Part shown: piece by piece, positions 34,220-44,108 of the stretch
Layout: each line of letters begins with the position of its first letter
How positions within the stretch are numbered: position 1 is the stretch's first letter
Assembly: GCA_047629195.1 (NCBI GenBank)
Contig: JBLHWY010000008.1
Span: forward strand, 1 to 64,000
Reading direction: 5' to 3'
Source: UBA4582 sp047629195
GTDB lineage: Bacteria; Pseudomonadota; Gammaproteobacteria; Pseudomonadales; Azotimanducaceae
DNA length: 64,000 bases
Notes under the pieces: generated by a model
Databases searched by the model: none
The model's input: the letters and a program-made list of their open reading frames with translations, nothing else
What the model was told of the DNA's origin: nothing
Translations under genes and position numbers: made by a program

Positions 34220-36484
34220 ATGCTCGATATTCTGAGACGGGTCATACAGGAGGTGAATGCCGCCCGAGACTTGACCAGTGCGTTGAACATTATTGTCGAT
34301 CGTGTTCAGACAACAATGGGGACCCAGGCATGTACTGTCTACCTCAAAAATGAAGATGACAGTCGATATGTTTTCATGGCGACACGAGGTCTCAATCAAA
34401 GTGCAGTAGGATCGGTGTCATTAAGTGTCGATGAGGGTTTGGTCGGATATGTCGGTCAACGCGTGGAACCGGTAAATCTTGAAAATGCGACGAGACACCC
34501 GAGGTATCTGTTTGTTGAAGCGGTTGGTGAGGAGCCTTTCAAAGCATTCTTGGGCGTGCCGATCATTCATCACCGTAAGGTGCTTGGTGTTCTCGTTGTG
34601 CAGGATGAGAAAGCCAGGCGATATGATGAAAGTGAAGAGGCTTTTCTTATTACACTGTCGGCGCAACTTGCTGGCGTGATTGCGCATGCAGAAGCGACCG
34701 GGGCTTTAATCGTTGTTACAGATTCTGCGAGCCTACCTGCTAGGAAGTTTAGGGGTAAGGTTGGTGCGCCTGGCATTGCTTTAGGTACAGCTGTAGTGGT
34801 CTACCCTGAGGCCAATCTGAATACCGTTCCGGAACGTAAGAATTCTGATGTTGATGCTGAATTGATACTATTCAGGATCGCGATAAATGAGGTTCGGGAT
34901 GAAATACGTAGTATGGGCGTTAAGCTCTCTGACCGTTTAAAACCTGAAGAACTAGGCCTTTTTGAAGCCTATCTGCACATGTTGGATGATACTGCGATTG
35001 CCGGCGAAGTCGAGAAACTGATTCAGGAAGGACATTGGGCACAGGGCGCTTTGCGACGAGTCATTGAGCTTTACGTCGCAAATTTTGATGCCATGGATGA
35101 TTCTTATCTGCGCGAACGTGGGACCGATGTTCGGGATCTTGGTCAGCGAGTACTCGCAAAGTTACAGTTTTCTACCGGTGGTCGGAAGACCTATCCGAAA
35201 AACACGATTCTAGTGGGTGAGGAATTGACGCCTTCAATGTTAGCGAGTGTTCCTCGGGATTGCCTGAAGGGTCTTGTCACGGTTAAGGGTTCGGGTAGTT
35301 CGCACGTTGCGATTCTCGCGAAAGCAATGGGTGTTCCTTCTGTCATGGGAGCAGAAGATTTACCTATCGAATTGTTGGAAGAAAAACCACTCATTGTTGA
35401 TGGGCTTGAAGGTCAGGTTATAACCCATCCCGATGCAGACCAGATCAGATTCTACAAAGGTTTGATCAAAAAAGAAGAGGCGCTGATTGAGGGTCTTGAG
35501 GAATTGAAGACATTACCTTGTAGAACGCTTGATGGTCATCGAGTCAGGCTATGGGTAAATACTGGATTGATGACCGATGCTGCAAAGTCTTTAGACCGAG
35601 GTGCCGAAGGCGTCGGCTTATATCGGACAGAAGTACATTTCATGATGAAAGATCGTTTCCCGACGGAAGAAGAGCAGAAGGATATCTACCGGGAACATCT
35701 ACAAGCTTTTTCTCCTAAGAATGTGACCATGCGGACATTAGATATTGGTGGCGACAAGGCGTTGAGCTATTTTCCTATCAAAGAAGCAAACCCATTTTTA
35801 GGCTGGCGCGGTATTCGCGTAACGCTTGACCACCCTGAGATCTTTTTAGCCCAGGTAAGGGCGATGATCCGCGCAAACGAAGGGGTGGGCGCTTTTTTAA
35901 GGATTATGCTGCCTATGGTGAGTAGCGTGTCCGAGGTAGATGAGGCTAAGCTATTGATTGCTCAGGCCTATCGAGAATTGCTAGAAGAGGGTAGAAAGGT
36001 TGAGATGCCAGCAGTAGGTGTCATGATCGAGGTTCCTTCGGCGGTATATCAAGCCAAAGACATTATTAAAAGAGTCGACTTTCTTTCAGTGGGCAGCAAC
36101 GACCTTATTCAGTACATGTTAGCTGTCGATAGGAATAATGCTCAGGTTGCCGAGCTTTATCAAGAGTATCACCCTGCGGTACTGAGAGCGTTGAAACAGG
36201 TTGTTGAGGCAGCGCATGGGGAGAACAAGCCGCTAGGTATTTGTGGCGAGATGGCCGGCAATCCCTCAGCGGCTATTTTGCTCACAGCGATGGGATACGA
36301 TGTACTTTCAATGAACTCTACTAATCTGCTCTTGGTAAAATTAGCAATCAGGAGTTTTGACATGTCAAAGGCAAAGCGAATCTTGAACAAGGTGTTAAAG
36401 ATGGATAACGCCAAAGAAATAAAATCCTACGTAGATGGGCAGATGCGCAAAGCGGGTCTGGGCAAAATCATCAGAACTCATTAG
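34220..36484 (+). CDS. ptsP: Phosphoenolpyruvate-protein phosphotransferase PtsP (EI-Ntr)
   Basis: 754 residues. An N-terminal GAF domain (about 1-160) is followed by Enzyme I: phospho-His362 in GSGSSHVAILAKAM, then the PEP-binding barrel with VGLYRTEVHFMM, MRTLDIGGDKAL, GVMIEVPSAV, VGSNDLIQYMLAVDR and GICGEMAGNP. It starts the nitrogen-type phosphotransferase chain (to NPr and EIIA-Ntr). The ATG follows the rppH stop without a gap, so translation is coupled. Confidence 0.96.
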   Translation: MLDILRRVIQEVNAARDLTSALNIIVDRVQTTMGTQACTVYLKNEDDSRYVFMATRGLNQSAVGSVSLSVDEGLVGYVGQRVEPVNLENATRHPRYLFVEAVGEEPFKAFLGVPIIHHRKVLGVLVVQDEKARRYDESEEAFLITLSAQLAGVIAHAEATGALIVVTDSASLPARKFRGKVGAPGIALGTAVVVYPEANLNTVPERKNSDVDAELILFRIAINEVRDEIRSMGVKLSDRLKPEELGLFEAYLHMLDDTAIAGEVEKLIQEGHWAQGALRRVIELYVANFDAMDDSYLRERGTDVRDLGQRVLAKLQFSTGGRKTYPKNTILVGEELTPSMLASVPRDCLKGLVTVKGSGSSHVAILAKAMGVPSVMGAEDLPIELLEEKPLIVDGLEGQVITHPDADQIRFYKGLIKKEEALIEGLEELKTLPCRTLDGHRVRLWVNTGLMTDAAKSLDRGAEGVGLYRTEVHFMMKDRFPTEEEQKDIYREHLQAFSPKNVTMRTLDIGGDKALSYFPIKEANPFLGWRGIRVTLDHPEIFLAQVRAMIRANEGVGAFLRIMLPMVSSVSEVDEAKLLIAQAYRELLEEGRKVEMPAVGVMIEVPSAVYQAKDIIKRVDFLSVGSNDLIQYMLAVDRNNAQVAELYQEYHPAVLRALKQVVEAAHGENKPLGICGEMAGNPSAAILLTAMGYDVLSMNSTNLLLVKLAIRSFDMSKAKRILNKVLKMDNAKEIKSYVDGQMRKAGLGKIIRTH

Positions 36485-36532
36485 CGCTGAAACTTAAACC
36501 GGCTTTGATCGCCTTAAGCAGTAGAGAAAACT

Positions 36533-37321
36533 ATGTGGCACTACCCTCAAATTGACCCAATCGCTATCAGTATTGGGCCCGTCAGTATTCACTGGTATGC
36601 CCTAAGTTATCTAGTCGGGATTTCGCTGGTCTGGTGGCAGCTTGGTCGGAAAAGTAAAAGCGGCAAGTTACGTTGGACCGAAGAGCAGATCTCCGACATG
36701 GTTTTTTACAGCATGTTTGGCGTTATTCTGGGTGGTCGAATTGGATATATGGCATTTTACGGCTGGCAGGGCGTTATCGATGATCCTCTGCGTATTGTGC
36801 GTGTTTGGGAAGGCGGCATGTCCTATCATGGAGGCATGATTGGTGTATTTCTAGCGATGTACGTATATGGCCGCAAGATAAACGCAACCTTCTTTCAACT
36901 TACTGATTTTATCGCACCGAGTATTCCTATAGCACTCGGTTGTGGACGGATCGGTAATTTTATCAATGGAGAATTACCGGGACGTGTAACCGAGGTACCC
37001 TGGGCGGCGATCTATCCAGGAGATATCGTTGGCAGACATCCATCAAGTTTATATCAGGCACTGCTCGAAGGGCCCGTGCTCTGGATTATTCTGTGGTTGT
37101 TCACCCGTACTTCCAGGCCGCTAATGGCGACATCGGCGATGTTTCTGGTTTGTTATGGTGGGCTTCGGTTTGCATCGGAATTCCTGCGGGAACCTGATGG
37201 TCACTTGAGTTATATTGCGTTCGATTGGTTGACCATGGGTCAACTGCTATCGAGCCCGATGATTGTCATCGGCTTTATTATTCTTTTCATGGGTTACAAA
37301 AGTTCAAAAGGTAAAACGTAA
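36533..37321 (+). CDS. lgt: Prolipoprotein diacylglyceryl transferase
   Basis: 262 residues with about seven membrane spans. The family signature GRIGNFINGELPGRVTEVPW starts at 138, and the essential YHGG is at 98-101. It adds diacylglycerol to the lipobox cysteine of prelipoproteins, such as the imelysin-like protein upstream. It is 48 bases after ptsP, as in Pseudomonas and other gammaproteobacteria. Confidence 0.96.
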   Translation: MWHYPQIDPIAISIGPVSIHWYALSYLVGISLVWWQLGRKSKSGKLRWTEEQISDMVFYSMFGVILGGRIGYMAFYGWQGVIDDPLRIVRVWEGGMSYHGGMIGVFLAMYVYGRKINATFFQLTDFIAPSIPIALGCGRIGNFINGELPGRVTEVPWAAIYPGDIVGRHPSSLYQALLEGPVLWIILWLFTRTSRPLMATSAMFLVCYGGLRFASEFLREPDGHLSYIAFDWLTMGQLLSSPMIVIGFIILFMGYKSSKGKT

Positions 37322-37324
37322 ATT

Positions 37325-38527
37325 ATGATCATTAAGCCAAGAATCAAAGGTTTTCTTTGCACCACTTCACATCCTGTAGGCTGCGAGAAGGATGTGGCCT
37401 TGCAAGTAGCCTATGTGAAGAGTCAAGCGCCAATCGTTAACGGTCCAAAGCGTGTACTTGTTGTTGGAGCCTCTGGCGGTTACGGCCTGGCATCGCGTAT
37501 CAGTGCAGCATTTGGCGCCGGAGCAGCAACGATAGGGGTCTTTTTTGAACGCCCATCAGTAAAAAACCGAACAGCTTCAGCTGGCTGGTATAAATCAGCT
37601 AGCTTCACAAAACTGGCAGAGCAAGAAGGGCTATATGCCAAAAATCTCAACGGTGATGCCTTCTCGACAGAGTTGAAAACAGCAACTATAGATCTTATTA
37701 AAGAGGATCTTGGTCAGATAGATATGGTTGTGTATTCGGTAGCTGCACCTGCGCGCCAGATGCCAGACGGCGAATTAGTTCGAAGTACACTAAAACCTAT
37801 CGGAGAACCGTTTGAAGGTTCAACGATCGACATCAATACTTCTGAGATAAGGACGATAGCCCTCGAGCCCGCAAGTGTCGAAGAAGTTAACGATACAGTG
37901 AAGGTGATGGGAGGTGAAGATTGGGAATTATGGATCGGCGCGTTATTGGAAGCAGGCGTTCTAGCCGATGGATGTGTTACCACGAATTACACGTATCTAG
38001 GCAGTGAAGTGACATGGCCAATTTATTATCATGGCACTATCGGTAAGGCCAAGGAAGATCTTGATCGAGCTGCACTTGCCCTGCAAGAGCCAATGGCCGC
38101 TGTAAATGGGCATGCGTACGTTGCGGTCATGAAGGGGTTGATGACTCAGGCAGCCTCAGCGATACCTGGGATGTCGGTTTATTTGTCGCTACTATTTAAG
38201 ATTATGAAGGCCGAAGGAACCCACGAAGGTTGTATCGAACAAACGACTAGGCTCTTTCTTACGCGGCTCTTTTCGGGCAATGCAGATGAGCTGGTGTTAG
38301 ATGAGAAAGGCAGGATTCGCTTGGATGATTGGGAATTGACAAGTGAGGTTCAAGACCAGGTGAAAGAGCTTTGGAGCATCGTATCTGAGGAGAATTTGAG
38401 TGAAATTGCAGATTTTGCTGGTTACAAGGCAGCCTATTTACAGATGCATGGCTTTGATTTCGAAGATGTTGACTATGAGGCTGAGGTTGATCAAGTCGTC
38501 GACATGCAACTTGCCTTTGGTCGTTGA
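37325..38527 (+). CDS. fabV: Enoyl-ACP/enoyl-CoA reductase FabV
   Basis: 400 residues, the long SDR-related reductase. MIIKPRIKGFLCTTSHPVGC is the typical start, VVGASGGYGLASRI (47-60) binds NADH, and the spaced Tyr-x8-Lys active site is Tyr234/Lys243 in PIYYHGTIGKAKEDLD. It performs the last step of fatty acid elongation and is naturally resistant to triclosan. The gene starts 3 bases after lgt, so the two are probably one operon. Confidence 0.95.
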   Translation: MIIKPRIKGFLCTTSHPVGCEKDVALQVAYVKSQAPIVNGPKRVLVVGASGGYGLASRISAAFGAGAATIGVFFERPSVKNRTASAGWYKSASFTKLAEQEGLYAKNLNGDAFSTELKTATIDLIKEDLGQIDMVVYSVAAPARQMPDGELVRSTLKPIGEPFEGSTIDINTSEIRTIALEPASVEEVNDTVKVMGGEDWELWIGALLEAGVLADGCVTTNYTYLGSEVTWPIYYHGTIGKAKEDLDRAALALQEPMAAVNGHAYVAVMKGLMTQAASAIPGMSVYLSLLFKIMKAEGTHEGCIEQTTRLFLTRLFSGNADELVLDEKGRIRLDDWELTSEVQDQVKELWSIVSEENLSEIADFAGYKAAYLQMHGFDFEDVDYEAEVDQVVDMQLAFGR

Positions 38528-38558
38528 TCTCACATAAGTATTAATTTTAAGATGCTCG

Positions 38559-38608
38559 CCCTGTAAGTTATTTTCCTTGTTAATTAGGGCGATAGCTTAC
38601 GGGGTTTT
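38559..38608 (+). terminator. Probable rho-independent terminator after fabV, with an alternative hairpin
   Basis: CCCTGTAAG (38559-38567) pairs with CTTACGGGG (38596-38604, one G-U) and is followed by TTTT. Inside it, TCGCCCT (38556-38562) can instead pair with AGGGCGA (38586-38592). The two pairings share bases and exclude each other. Confidence 0.5.
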
Positions 38609-38655
38609 CATCCGGCGCTTACAAACAATTAGAAACTAAGTGCCATGATCGCAGC

Positions 38656-40086
38656 ATGTCATTTCCCCGTTTCGTCATTCAATTATATCGTCACTCGGTT
38701 GATCAGTATTTCTTTAGTGGTCACTTCCTTGTTAAGGAAATCTATCTACCCAGGGTGTGTGCCTATCTTATCGCAACCCTGATTACTTATTGGGGTATCA
38801 AACCCGAAGGTCTTAATTCCAGCCAAATCGTTTTCTTGGTTTTTCTTCTGCTGTACCCACATCTCCAGTTTCTCGTTGTGTCTCTCCGCTTTAACCATGA
38901 AGGTGGTGCTCGGGCGTCGATGATCTTTGACGGGCTGATGGTCGGCGTCTTGATTGTGGCGAATCATTTTCATTTTATCGCTTCCATTAGCTTCCTAGCT
39001 TCTTTGACCATGAGTACATTGATTATTGCGCGTTATCCTATTGTGCTTGCGAACATTGCTGGCGCACTCGTTGTCTGTTGTCTGGGGTATGGACTAGATA
39101 TCGATTCGGGCTTGATTAGTCAAAGTGATGGTAAAGAAACAGCCGCGGCTGCCTTGGTACTGATTTACAGTGCGTTGGTTGCGGGACTAGGTTATCGAAC
39201 CACAATGTTATTGGGTGAAAAGAGAAAACAACTTTCGATCACAAGTAACGAGATGACGACAATTTCTGAAAAGTTACGACGTTATGTCTCGCCGCAGATA
39301 TATTCTCGAATCGCGAATCGTGTCCATGAACAAAGTGCCCGCAAGTGTTTGACAGTGTTCTTTTCAGATATCGAAGGTTTTACAGAACTTATGGATAGAC
39401 TTGAGGAAGAAACTGTAACTCGAATTTTGAATGAATATCTGAACTCAATGGCTGAAATTGCGATTGAGCGTGGCGGCACAATTGATAAGTTTATGGGTGA
39501 TGGGATTATGGTTTTTTTTGGTGATCCCGCGACCGAAGGCCAGCACAAGGACGCGCTTGCATGTATAAAAATGGCCCTGGCCATGCGAGAAAAAGTGAAG
39601 CTGCTGAGGTTGAAATGGTCTGAAGAAGGAATTTTTAGTGATCTGCATGTCAGAATTGGCATCCATACCGGATTTTGTACAGTAGGCAACTTTGGTTGTG
39701 AAAGCAGGATGGACTATACCGCGGTAGGTAGTACGGTCAATCTGGCTAGTCGACTCGAAGGCAAGGCGATGCAAGATGGGATATTGATATCGGGAGATAC
39801 TTACAAGCTAGTTCATAGGGAGGTTCGAGTACATCATCGTGATCCTGTTTACCTCAAGGGTATTAAGAGAGGCATAGAGACCCACGATGTGCTCGGCTTT
39901 GACAGAAAAAATGAACGGGAAATAGGTCGGCAGGCTGCCGGTTTCACCTTGAGTCTGGACCCCACACTGATGAACTCGGCTGAGGTTAAAGCGATGCTGC
40001 ATGAAACAATAGCAACAATCGAAGCGATCGAGACCCGGCGATTAGAGAAGACTGTGGTGCTACAGATTCTAAATCGGACCACTTGA
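38656..40086 (+). CDS. Membrane adenylate cyclase, MASE2-like sensor plus class III catalytic domain
   Basis: 476 residues. About five to six membrane helices occupy 30-190, resembling the MASE2 domain of Pseudomonas CyaB. A linker leads to the class III cyclase domain: metal Asp238 in FFSDIEGFTELMD and Asp282 in TIDKFMGDGIMVFFG, base-selecting Lys278 and Asp353 (RMDYTAVGSTVN), and transition-state Asn362 and Arg366 (VNLASRLEGK). The Lys/Asp pair favours ATP, so cAMP is the expected product. The tail of about 60 residues is unassigned. Start ATG 38656 lacks a strong ribosome site. Confidence 0.9.
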   Translation: MSFPRFVIQLYRHSVDQYFFSGHFLVKEIYLPRVCAYLIATLITYWGIKPEGLNSSQIVFLVFLLLYPHLQFLVVSLRFNHEGGARASMIFDGLMVGVLIVANHFHFIASISFLASLTMSTLIIARYPIVLANIAGALVVCCLGYGLDIDSGLISQSDGKETAAAALVLIYSALVAGLGYRTTMLLGEKRKQLSITSNEMTTISEKLRRYVSPQIYSRIANRVHEQSARKCLTVFFSDIEGFTELMDRLEEETVTRILNEYLNSMAEIAIERGGTIDKFMGDGIMVFFGDPATEGQHKDALACIKMALAMREKVKLLRLKWSEEGIFSDLHVRIGIHTGFCTVGNFGCESRMDYTAVGSTVNLASRLEGKAMQDGILISGDTYKLVHREVRVHHRDPVYLKGIKRGIETHDVLGFDRKNEREIGRQAAGFTLSLDPTLMNSAEVKAMLHETIATIEAIETRRLEKTVVLQILNRTT

Positions 40087-40156
40087 TTTGATAGCTTGAT
40101 CAGACAGGTTGGCGAGTTTTCTCGAGAATGCGTCTACGGGTAGCTCATGTTCCATG

Positions 40157-40162
40157 TATAAT
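40157..40162 (+). promoter_or_regulatory. Possible -10 box of hemE
   Basis: A perfect TATAAT 43 bases before the hemE start. The -35 region at the right distance (TCTACG, 40133-40138) is weak, so this is only a candidate sigma-70 promoter. Confidence 0.35.
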
Positions 40163-40205
40163 CTAGCGCTTTTTCTAACACCATCTACTGTAAGGCAAAT
40201 TGGTT

Positions 40206-41249
40206 ATGGACGACGCGTTGTATAACTCTACATTTCTTAAGGCTTGTCGAGGAGAACAAACTGATTTCACGCCTATATGGCTGAATCGACAGGCGGGTCG
40301 CTACATGCCGGAATACCACCAGGTAAAAGGCAACACCAAGAGTTTGGACTTTTTTAAGACCCCTGAACTCGCAGCTAGAGCAACCTGTGACGCTCAACGT
40401 ATTCTGGGGGTCGACGCTGCGATCATGTTCGCTGATCTTTTGCCTATCCTTGAGCCTATGGGTTTAGAGCTGGACTATATCCCCGGTTTTGGACCAAATT
40501 TCGCGAATCCTGTCCGTACTCACGCTGATATTGATAATCTGAAGCTAGAATCCTGCAAAGACTCAATGCCTTATATCAATGACGTTATTAAGTTGATTCG
40601 TGCTGAGCTACCCAGTGATATTCCGCTGATTGGATTTGGTGGCGCGCCATTTACGCTCGCCTCCTATGCCATTGAAGGAAAAGGTTCTCGAAATTACGTG
40701 TTTGTAAAACAAATGATGTATGGCGACACCGGTGCTTGGCACAGTTTAATGGAAAAAATCACGACGACAGTCATTGATTATATGAATTACCAGATTGACT
40801 CAGGGGTTCAAGCCGTACAATTGTTTGATAGTTGGGTCGGTGCTTTGTCCCCGGTTGATTATCGCGAATACGTCATGCCCCACAGCAAGAGATTGATGGA
40901 TGAGATTTGTGGTCGTGTACCTGTGATTCATTTTGGTACGGGCAATCCAGCGCTTGCGCCGTTGATGGCTGAAGCCGGCGGAGATGTGCTCGCGCTTGAT
41001 TGGCGAACGCCGTTGATGGAGACCTGGAATGCTACCGGAATGAAATCGGTGCAAGGAAATATGGACCCGATAGTACTCTGCGCGGACGTGGATTCAGTGA
41101 AACGTAAAGCGAAAGAAGTGCTCGACGAAGTAGGTGGAAGAGCTGGGCATATATTTAACCTGGGTCACGGCATTATTCCTGAAACCCCCGTTGAAAATGT
41201 TAAAGCGCTTGTCGATTTTGTACACGAGTATTCCGCTAGAAATTCCTAA
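40206..41249 (+). CDS. hemE: Uroporphyrinogen decarboxylase
   Basis: 347 residues from ATG 40206, 10 bases after AAGG (a TTG at 40200 is also possible). Signatures: PIWLNRQAGRYMPEY near 26-40 with the Arg/Asp substrate contacts, GFGGAPFTLASYAIEG, QLFDSWVGALSPVDY and GNMDPIVL. It converts uroporphyrinogen III to coproporphyrinogen III in haem synthesis. Haem would serve the P450 in this window among other proteins. It stands as a single gene converging with argA. Confidence 0.96.
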   Translation: MDDALYNSTFLKACRGEQTDFTPIWLNRQAGRYMPEYHQVKGNTKSLDFFKTPELAARATCDAQRILGVDAAIMFADLLPILEPMGLELDYIPGFGPNFANPVRTHADIDNLKLESCKDSMPYINDVIKLIRAELPSDIPLIGFGGAPFTLASYAIEGKGSRNYVFVKQMMYGDTGAWHSLMEKITTTVIDYMNYQIDSGVQAVQLFDSWVGALSPVDYREYVMPHSKRLMDEICGRVPVIHFGTGNPALAPLMAEAGGDVLALDWRTPLMETWNATGMKSVQGNMDPIVLCADVDSVKRKAKEVLDEVGGRAGHIFNLGHGIIPETPVENVKALVDFVHEYSARNS

Positions 41250-41354
41250 CGGTTGATTAAACCTGCGTAAGCTCTTCAATGATCTGATGTCCTTGGTTTA
41301 CGCCATGTTTGTTCAGCACGGATACTTTGAAAAGTTCATTGAATGAGGGCTGAA

Positions 41355-42647
41355 TCAGATCAGTGACATCGCAAGTAGCTTTGAATTACGTTGATAATTG
41401 TAAAGTGACTTCCTTGATTCAGGAAGCATCTCAAGTGATTGTGCGTTAAATCCGCGCTCCAAGAACCAATGTGCAGTTTGAGTCGTGAGCACAAACAGGG
41501 TCTTAATTTCTTTGGTCTTTGCGAGCGCTATAATCTCTGCGAGCAGTAGCTCACCTCGGCTGTTGTCGCGATAGTCAGGGTGGGTCGCAAGGCAAGCTAG
41601 TTCGCCTATCGAATCGAACGGGTACAACGCTGCGCACCCGACTATCATGCCGTCCCGTTCGCACACGGTGAAATAGTGGTGTTCCGATTCAAGCAGTTCA
41701 CGAGATCTTTTTACCAGCACGCCCTTTTCTTCGAGTGGCGAGATAAGCTCAAGAATTCCGGGAATATCGGCAGCTAATGCTTGCCGTACTTGTTCGTAAC
41801 TTTCCTTGATTATCTGCGTTCCAGCGCCATCCCTTGTATAGAGTTCTTCAAGCAAAGCCCCGTCGTGCTGGTAGCTTAGTAAATGGCATCTTGAAACGCC
41901 GTTTTGACAAGCTGTTTTGGCCAGTTGTAGTTCAGTTAACTGATCGAAATCTGGGTTGTTCAACTGATCGATGGACAACTCGCTGATAGCGGTTCCCAAT
42001 TGATCGATTACGCCGTTTTTCTCAGTAAAGAAAATTAGCTTGTCGGCGTTTAATTCGATTGCGATGGTTGTAGCCATGTCGGCGGAGTCCATGCAAAACA
42101 TTTCTCCTGATAACGAATAACCGACTGGAGGTATCAGTACAACGGATGTCTCTAGTTGTTGATGAATTGCCCGAGTTGCTACGTTCCTAATCGAGCCGGT
42201 GTGGTGGTAGTCGACTCCACCAATTACCCCGAGTGGCTTGGCCTTAATAAAATTACCCGAGGTTACTAATAAATCAGAACCGTGCTGGGGGGAGTTTATC
42301 AGTCCCATAGATAATCGAGCTTCTAGTTCGGACTTTAATCGGCCAATCACTTCTTGGGCCAGAGGCAGTTGGTCAGGTGTCAAAACACTTTTACCGAGTT
42401 CGAACTCTGCGTATTCGCGGTCGCCTGATTTTTTAAGGCGGTCTTGAATCTGAGTCGAAGCACCAAAAGCTAAGACCAATCGGACGCCCAGGCTGTTAAG
42501 CAAGACAATATCGCTGACGATATTGGGAAAATTCCCATGGCGTAGCGCATCACAGCCTAAATGAAGGACGAAGGTCTTGCCGCGATGGGCGTTGATATAG
42601 GGAGACGAGTCCCTGAACCACTTTACATGGGGTTTATTGTCTGTCAT
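41355..42647 (-). CDS. argA: N-acetylglutamate synthase (amino-acid kinase fold plus GNAT)
   Basis: 430 residues. The N-terminal amino-acid kinase-like domain (KTFVLHLGCDALRHGNF, LLNSLGVRLVLAFG) is the arginine sensor, and the C-terminal GNAT domain has VCERDGMIVGCAALYPF, ELACLATHPDYRDNSRGELLL and the LYNYQRNSKLL end. It makes N-acetylglutamate, the first step of arginine synthesis. The N-terminal catalytic kinase residues are not needed in this family. It lies 43 bases after argE on the same strand, giving an argE-argA unit. Confidence 0.95.
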   Translation of the reverse strand: MTDNKPHVKWFRDSSPYINAHRGKTFVLHLGCDALRHGNFPNIVSDIVLLNSLGVRLVLAFGASTQIQDRLKKSGDREYAEFELGKSVLTPDQLPLAQEVIGRLKSELEARLSMGLINSPQHGSDLLVTSGNFIKAKPLGVIGGVDYHHTGSIRNVATRAIHQQLETSVVLIPPVGYSLSGEMFCMDSADMATTIAIELNADKLIFFTEKNGVIDQLGTAISELSIDQLNNPDFDQLTELQLAKTACQNGVSRCHLLSYQHDGALLEELYTRDGAGTQIIKESYEQVRQALAADIPGILELISPLEEKGVLVKRSRELLESEHHYFTVCERDGMIVGCAALYPFDSIGELACLATHPDYRDNSRGELLLAEIIALAKTKEIKTLFVLTTQTAHWFLERGFNAQSLEMLPESRKSLYNYQRNSKLLAMSLI

Positions 42648-42690
42648 GGGTTTGTCATGGGGCCGTAATGGAGGGTCAGTTAAAAAGCTG

Positions 42691-43863
42691 CTAGGTTCGC
42701 AGACAGTACTTTTCGATTAAGCCGCGTAGTATAGCAATGCTTGGATCAAGTTGGTCCAGTGCGAGAAATTCATTAGGTTGGTGGGCCTGATCGATAGACC
42801 CTGGACCTAGTACTACGGTTTCCATCCCAAGATTCGACAAAAAAGGCGCTTCGGTGGCAAATGCAACGCTTACCGGGTCAAAGCCTGACAGCATCTGTGC
42901 GGCTGACACTAGTGTGTCATCGCTTGAATGCTCTCTAGATTTGAATGGGGGCACGGGTGGGTGAAATAGATCTAGACTGAACTTGTATCCTTGGTCTAAC
43001 AGTTTCGGCCCCAGTCGATCACTGATTTCTGCCATAATATTGGTATTGTCCATGCCGGGTAGGACACGGACGTCAAAGGCCAATTCCACGTGATCGCAAA
43101 TCCGGTTGGGGTTGTCGCCACCGTGAATACAACCTAAATTTAGCGTAGGTACGTCGACTTCGAATGCGGAACTTTGATATCGGTTCGCGAGTTCAGCTCT
43201 GAATTTACCCAGCTCGCCAATGACCAGTGTTGTTGCTTCAATCGCGTTGTTGCCCAAGGCAGGGTTAGATGAATGTCCTGCGCTACCCTCAACTCTAAGG
43301 GATAGCATCATGATACCCTTGTGCTGAAACACCGGTGCCAGCTTGGTCGGCTCGCCGATGATCGCATATCTAGCGCCTGATAACTCCGCAGCTTTGAGCG
43401 CTCTAGCGCCGCTCATTGAAGATTCTTCATCTGCTGTTGCGATAATCGTGAGGGGGTGACTCAGCTGTTGATCAAGGTAGGGTCCGAGTGCGGTGATAGC
43501 CACTGCGAAGAAGGCTTTCATATCGCAGCTACCCAGCCCGTACAGTTTGTCATCCCGCTCGGTCAAGGTAAACGGATTTGACTGCCAGAGATGTTCATCA
43601 AAGGGCACGGTATCTGAATGCCCCGAAAAAACCAGTCCGCCTTCTCCTTTGCCGAGTGTTGCAATCATATTTGCTTTCCCAGGCCGTCCTGAGATTGGCA
43701 GGATCTCTACGCCAAATCCCAGTGGCGTTAGCCAGTTAGCAAGCTGCTCTAATACGGCCAGATTACTTTGATCAATCTCTGGGATTACGCTGCTAACAGA
43801 TGGAATGGCAACGAGGGTTTGCGCCATCTCGATGAGTTTTGGAATTGTATTGGTTATGGCCAT
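42691..43863 (-). CDS. argE: Acetylornithine deacetylase (M20)
   Basis: 390 residues. M20 zinc ligands are visible: VFSGHSDTVPF (His), GLGSCDMKAFFAVA (Asp) and ATADEESSMSGA (catalytic and bridging Glu), then IIGEPTKLAPV and the dimerisation domain with GSAGHSSNP. It releases ornithine from N-acetylornithine in the linear arginine pathway, consistent with argA next door making fresh acetylglutamate. ArgE-argA adjacency is common in Pseudomonas relatives. Confidence 0.95.
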   Translation of the reverse strand: MAITNTIPKLIEMAQTLVAIPSVSSVIPEIDQSNLAVLEQLANWLTPLGFGVEILPISGRPGKANMIATLGKGEGGLVFSGHSDTVPFDEHLWQSNPFTLTERDDKLYGLGSCDMKAFFAVAITALGPYLDQQLSHPLTIIATADEESSMSGARALKAAELSGARYAIIGEPTKLAPVFQHKGIMMLSLRVEGSAGHSSNPALGNNAIEATTLVIGELGKFRAELANRYQSSAFEVDVPTLNLGCIHGGDNPNRICDHVELAFDVRVLPGMDNTNIMAEISDRLGPKLLDQGYKFSLDLFHPPVPPFKSREHSSDDTLVSAAQMLSGFDPVSVAFATEAPFLSNLGMETVVLGPGSIDQAHQPNEFLALDQLDPSIAILRGLIEKYCLRT

Positions 43864-44108
43864 GAGAAGCGCTCTCGTTCGCAGCAGGTGTTTGGAATGG
43901 GTGATTGTATCAATTTCAGTGAACCCTGTACCACTGATCTGCTTTTGCTTCTGTGCTTAGCGGGACCGGTGGCTTCTGCAGAGTTTCTTCAGGATGAATT
44001 GAATAAGTGGAGGCATAGTGGAGAGCTCCATCGTATCTTCCATAAGTCTGCGCTGGTTTTGCTCAGCTCTCCAGTTTCTACCAAATGTTTGTTGTTAGGC
44101 TTATGGTT
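43864..44108. other. Intergenic stretch upstream of argE and of a small ORF
   Basis: A + strand frame ending at 44112 can be read through here (from ATG 43900) with a Leu-rich start, but it has no ribosome site I trust, no recognised domain and an unusual Cys/Trp/His content. I treat the stretch as non-coding. Confidence 0.4.
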
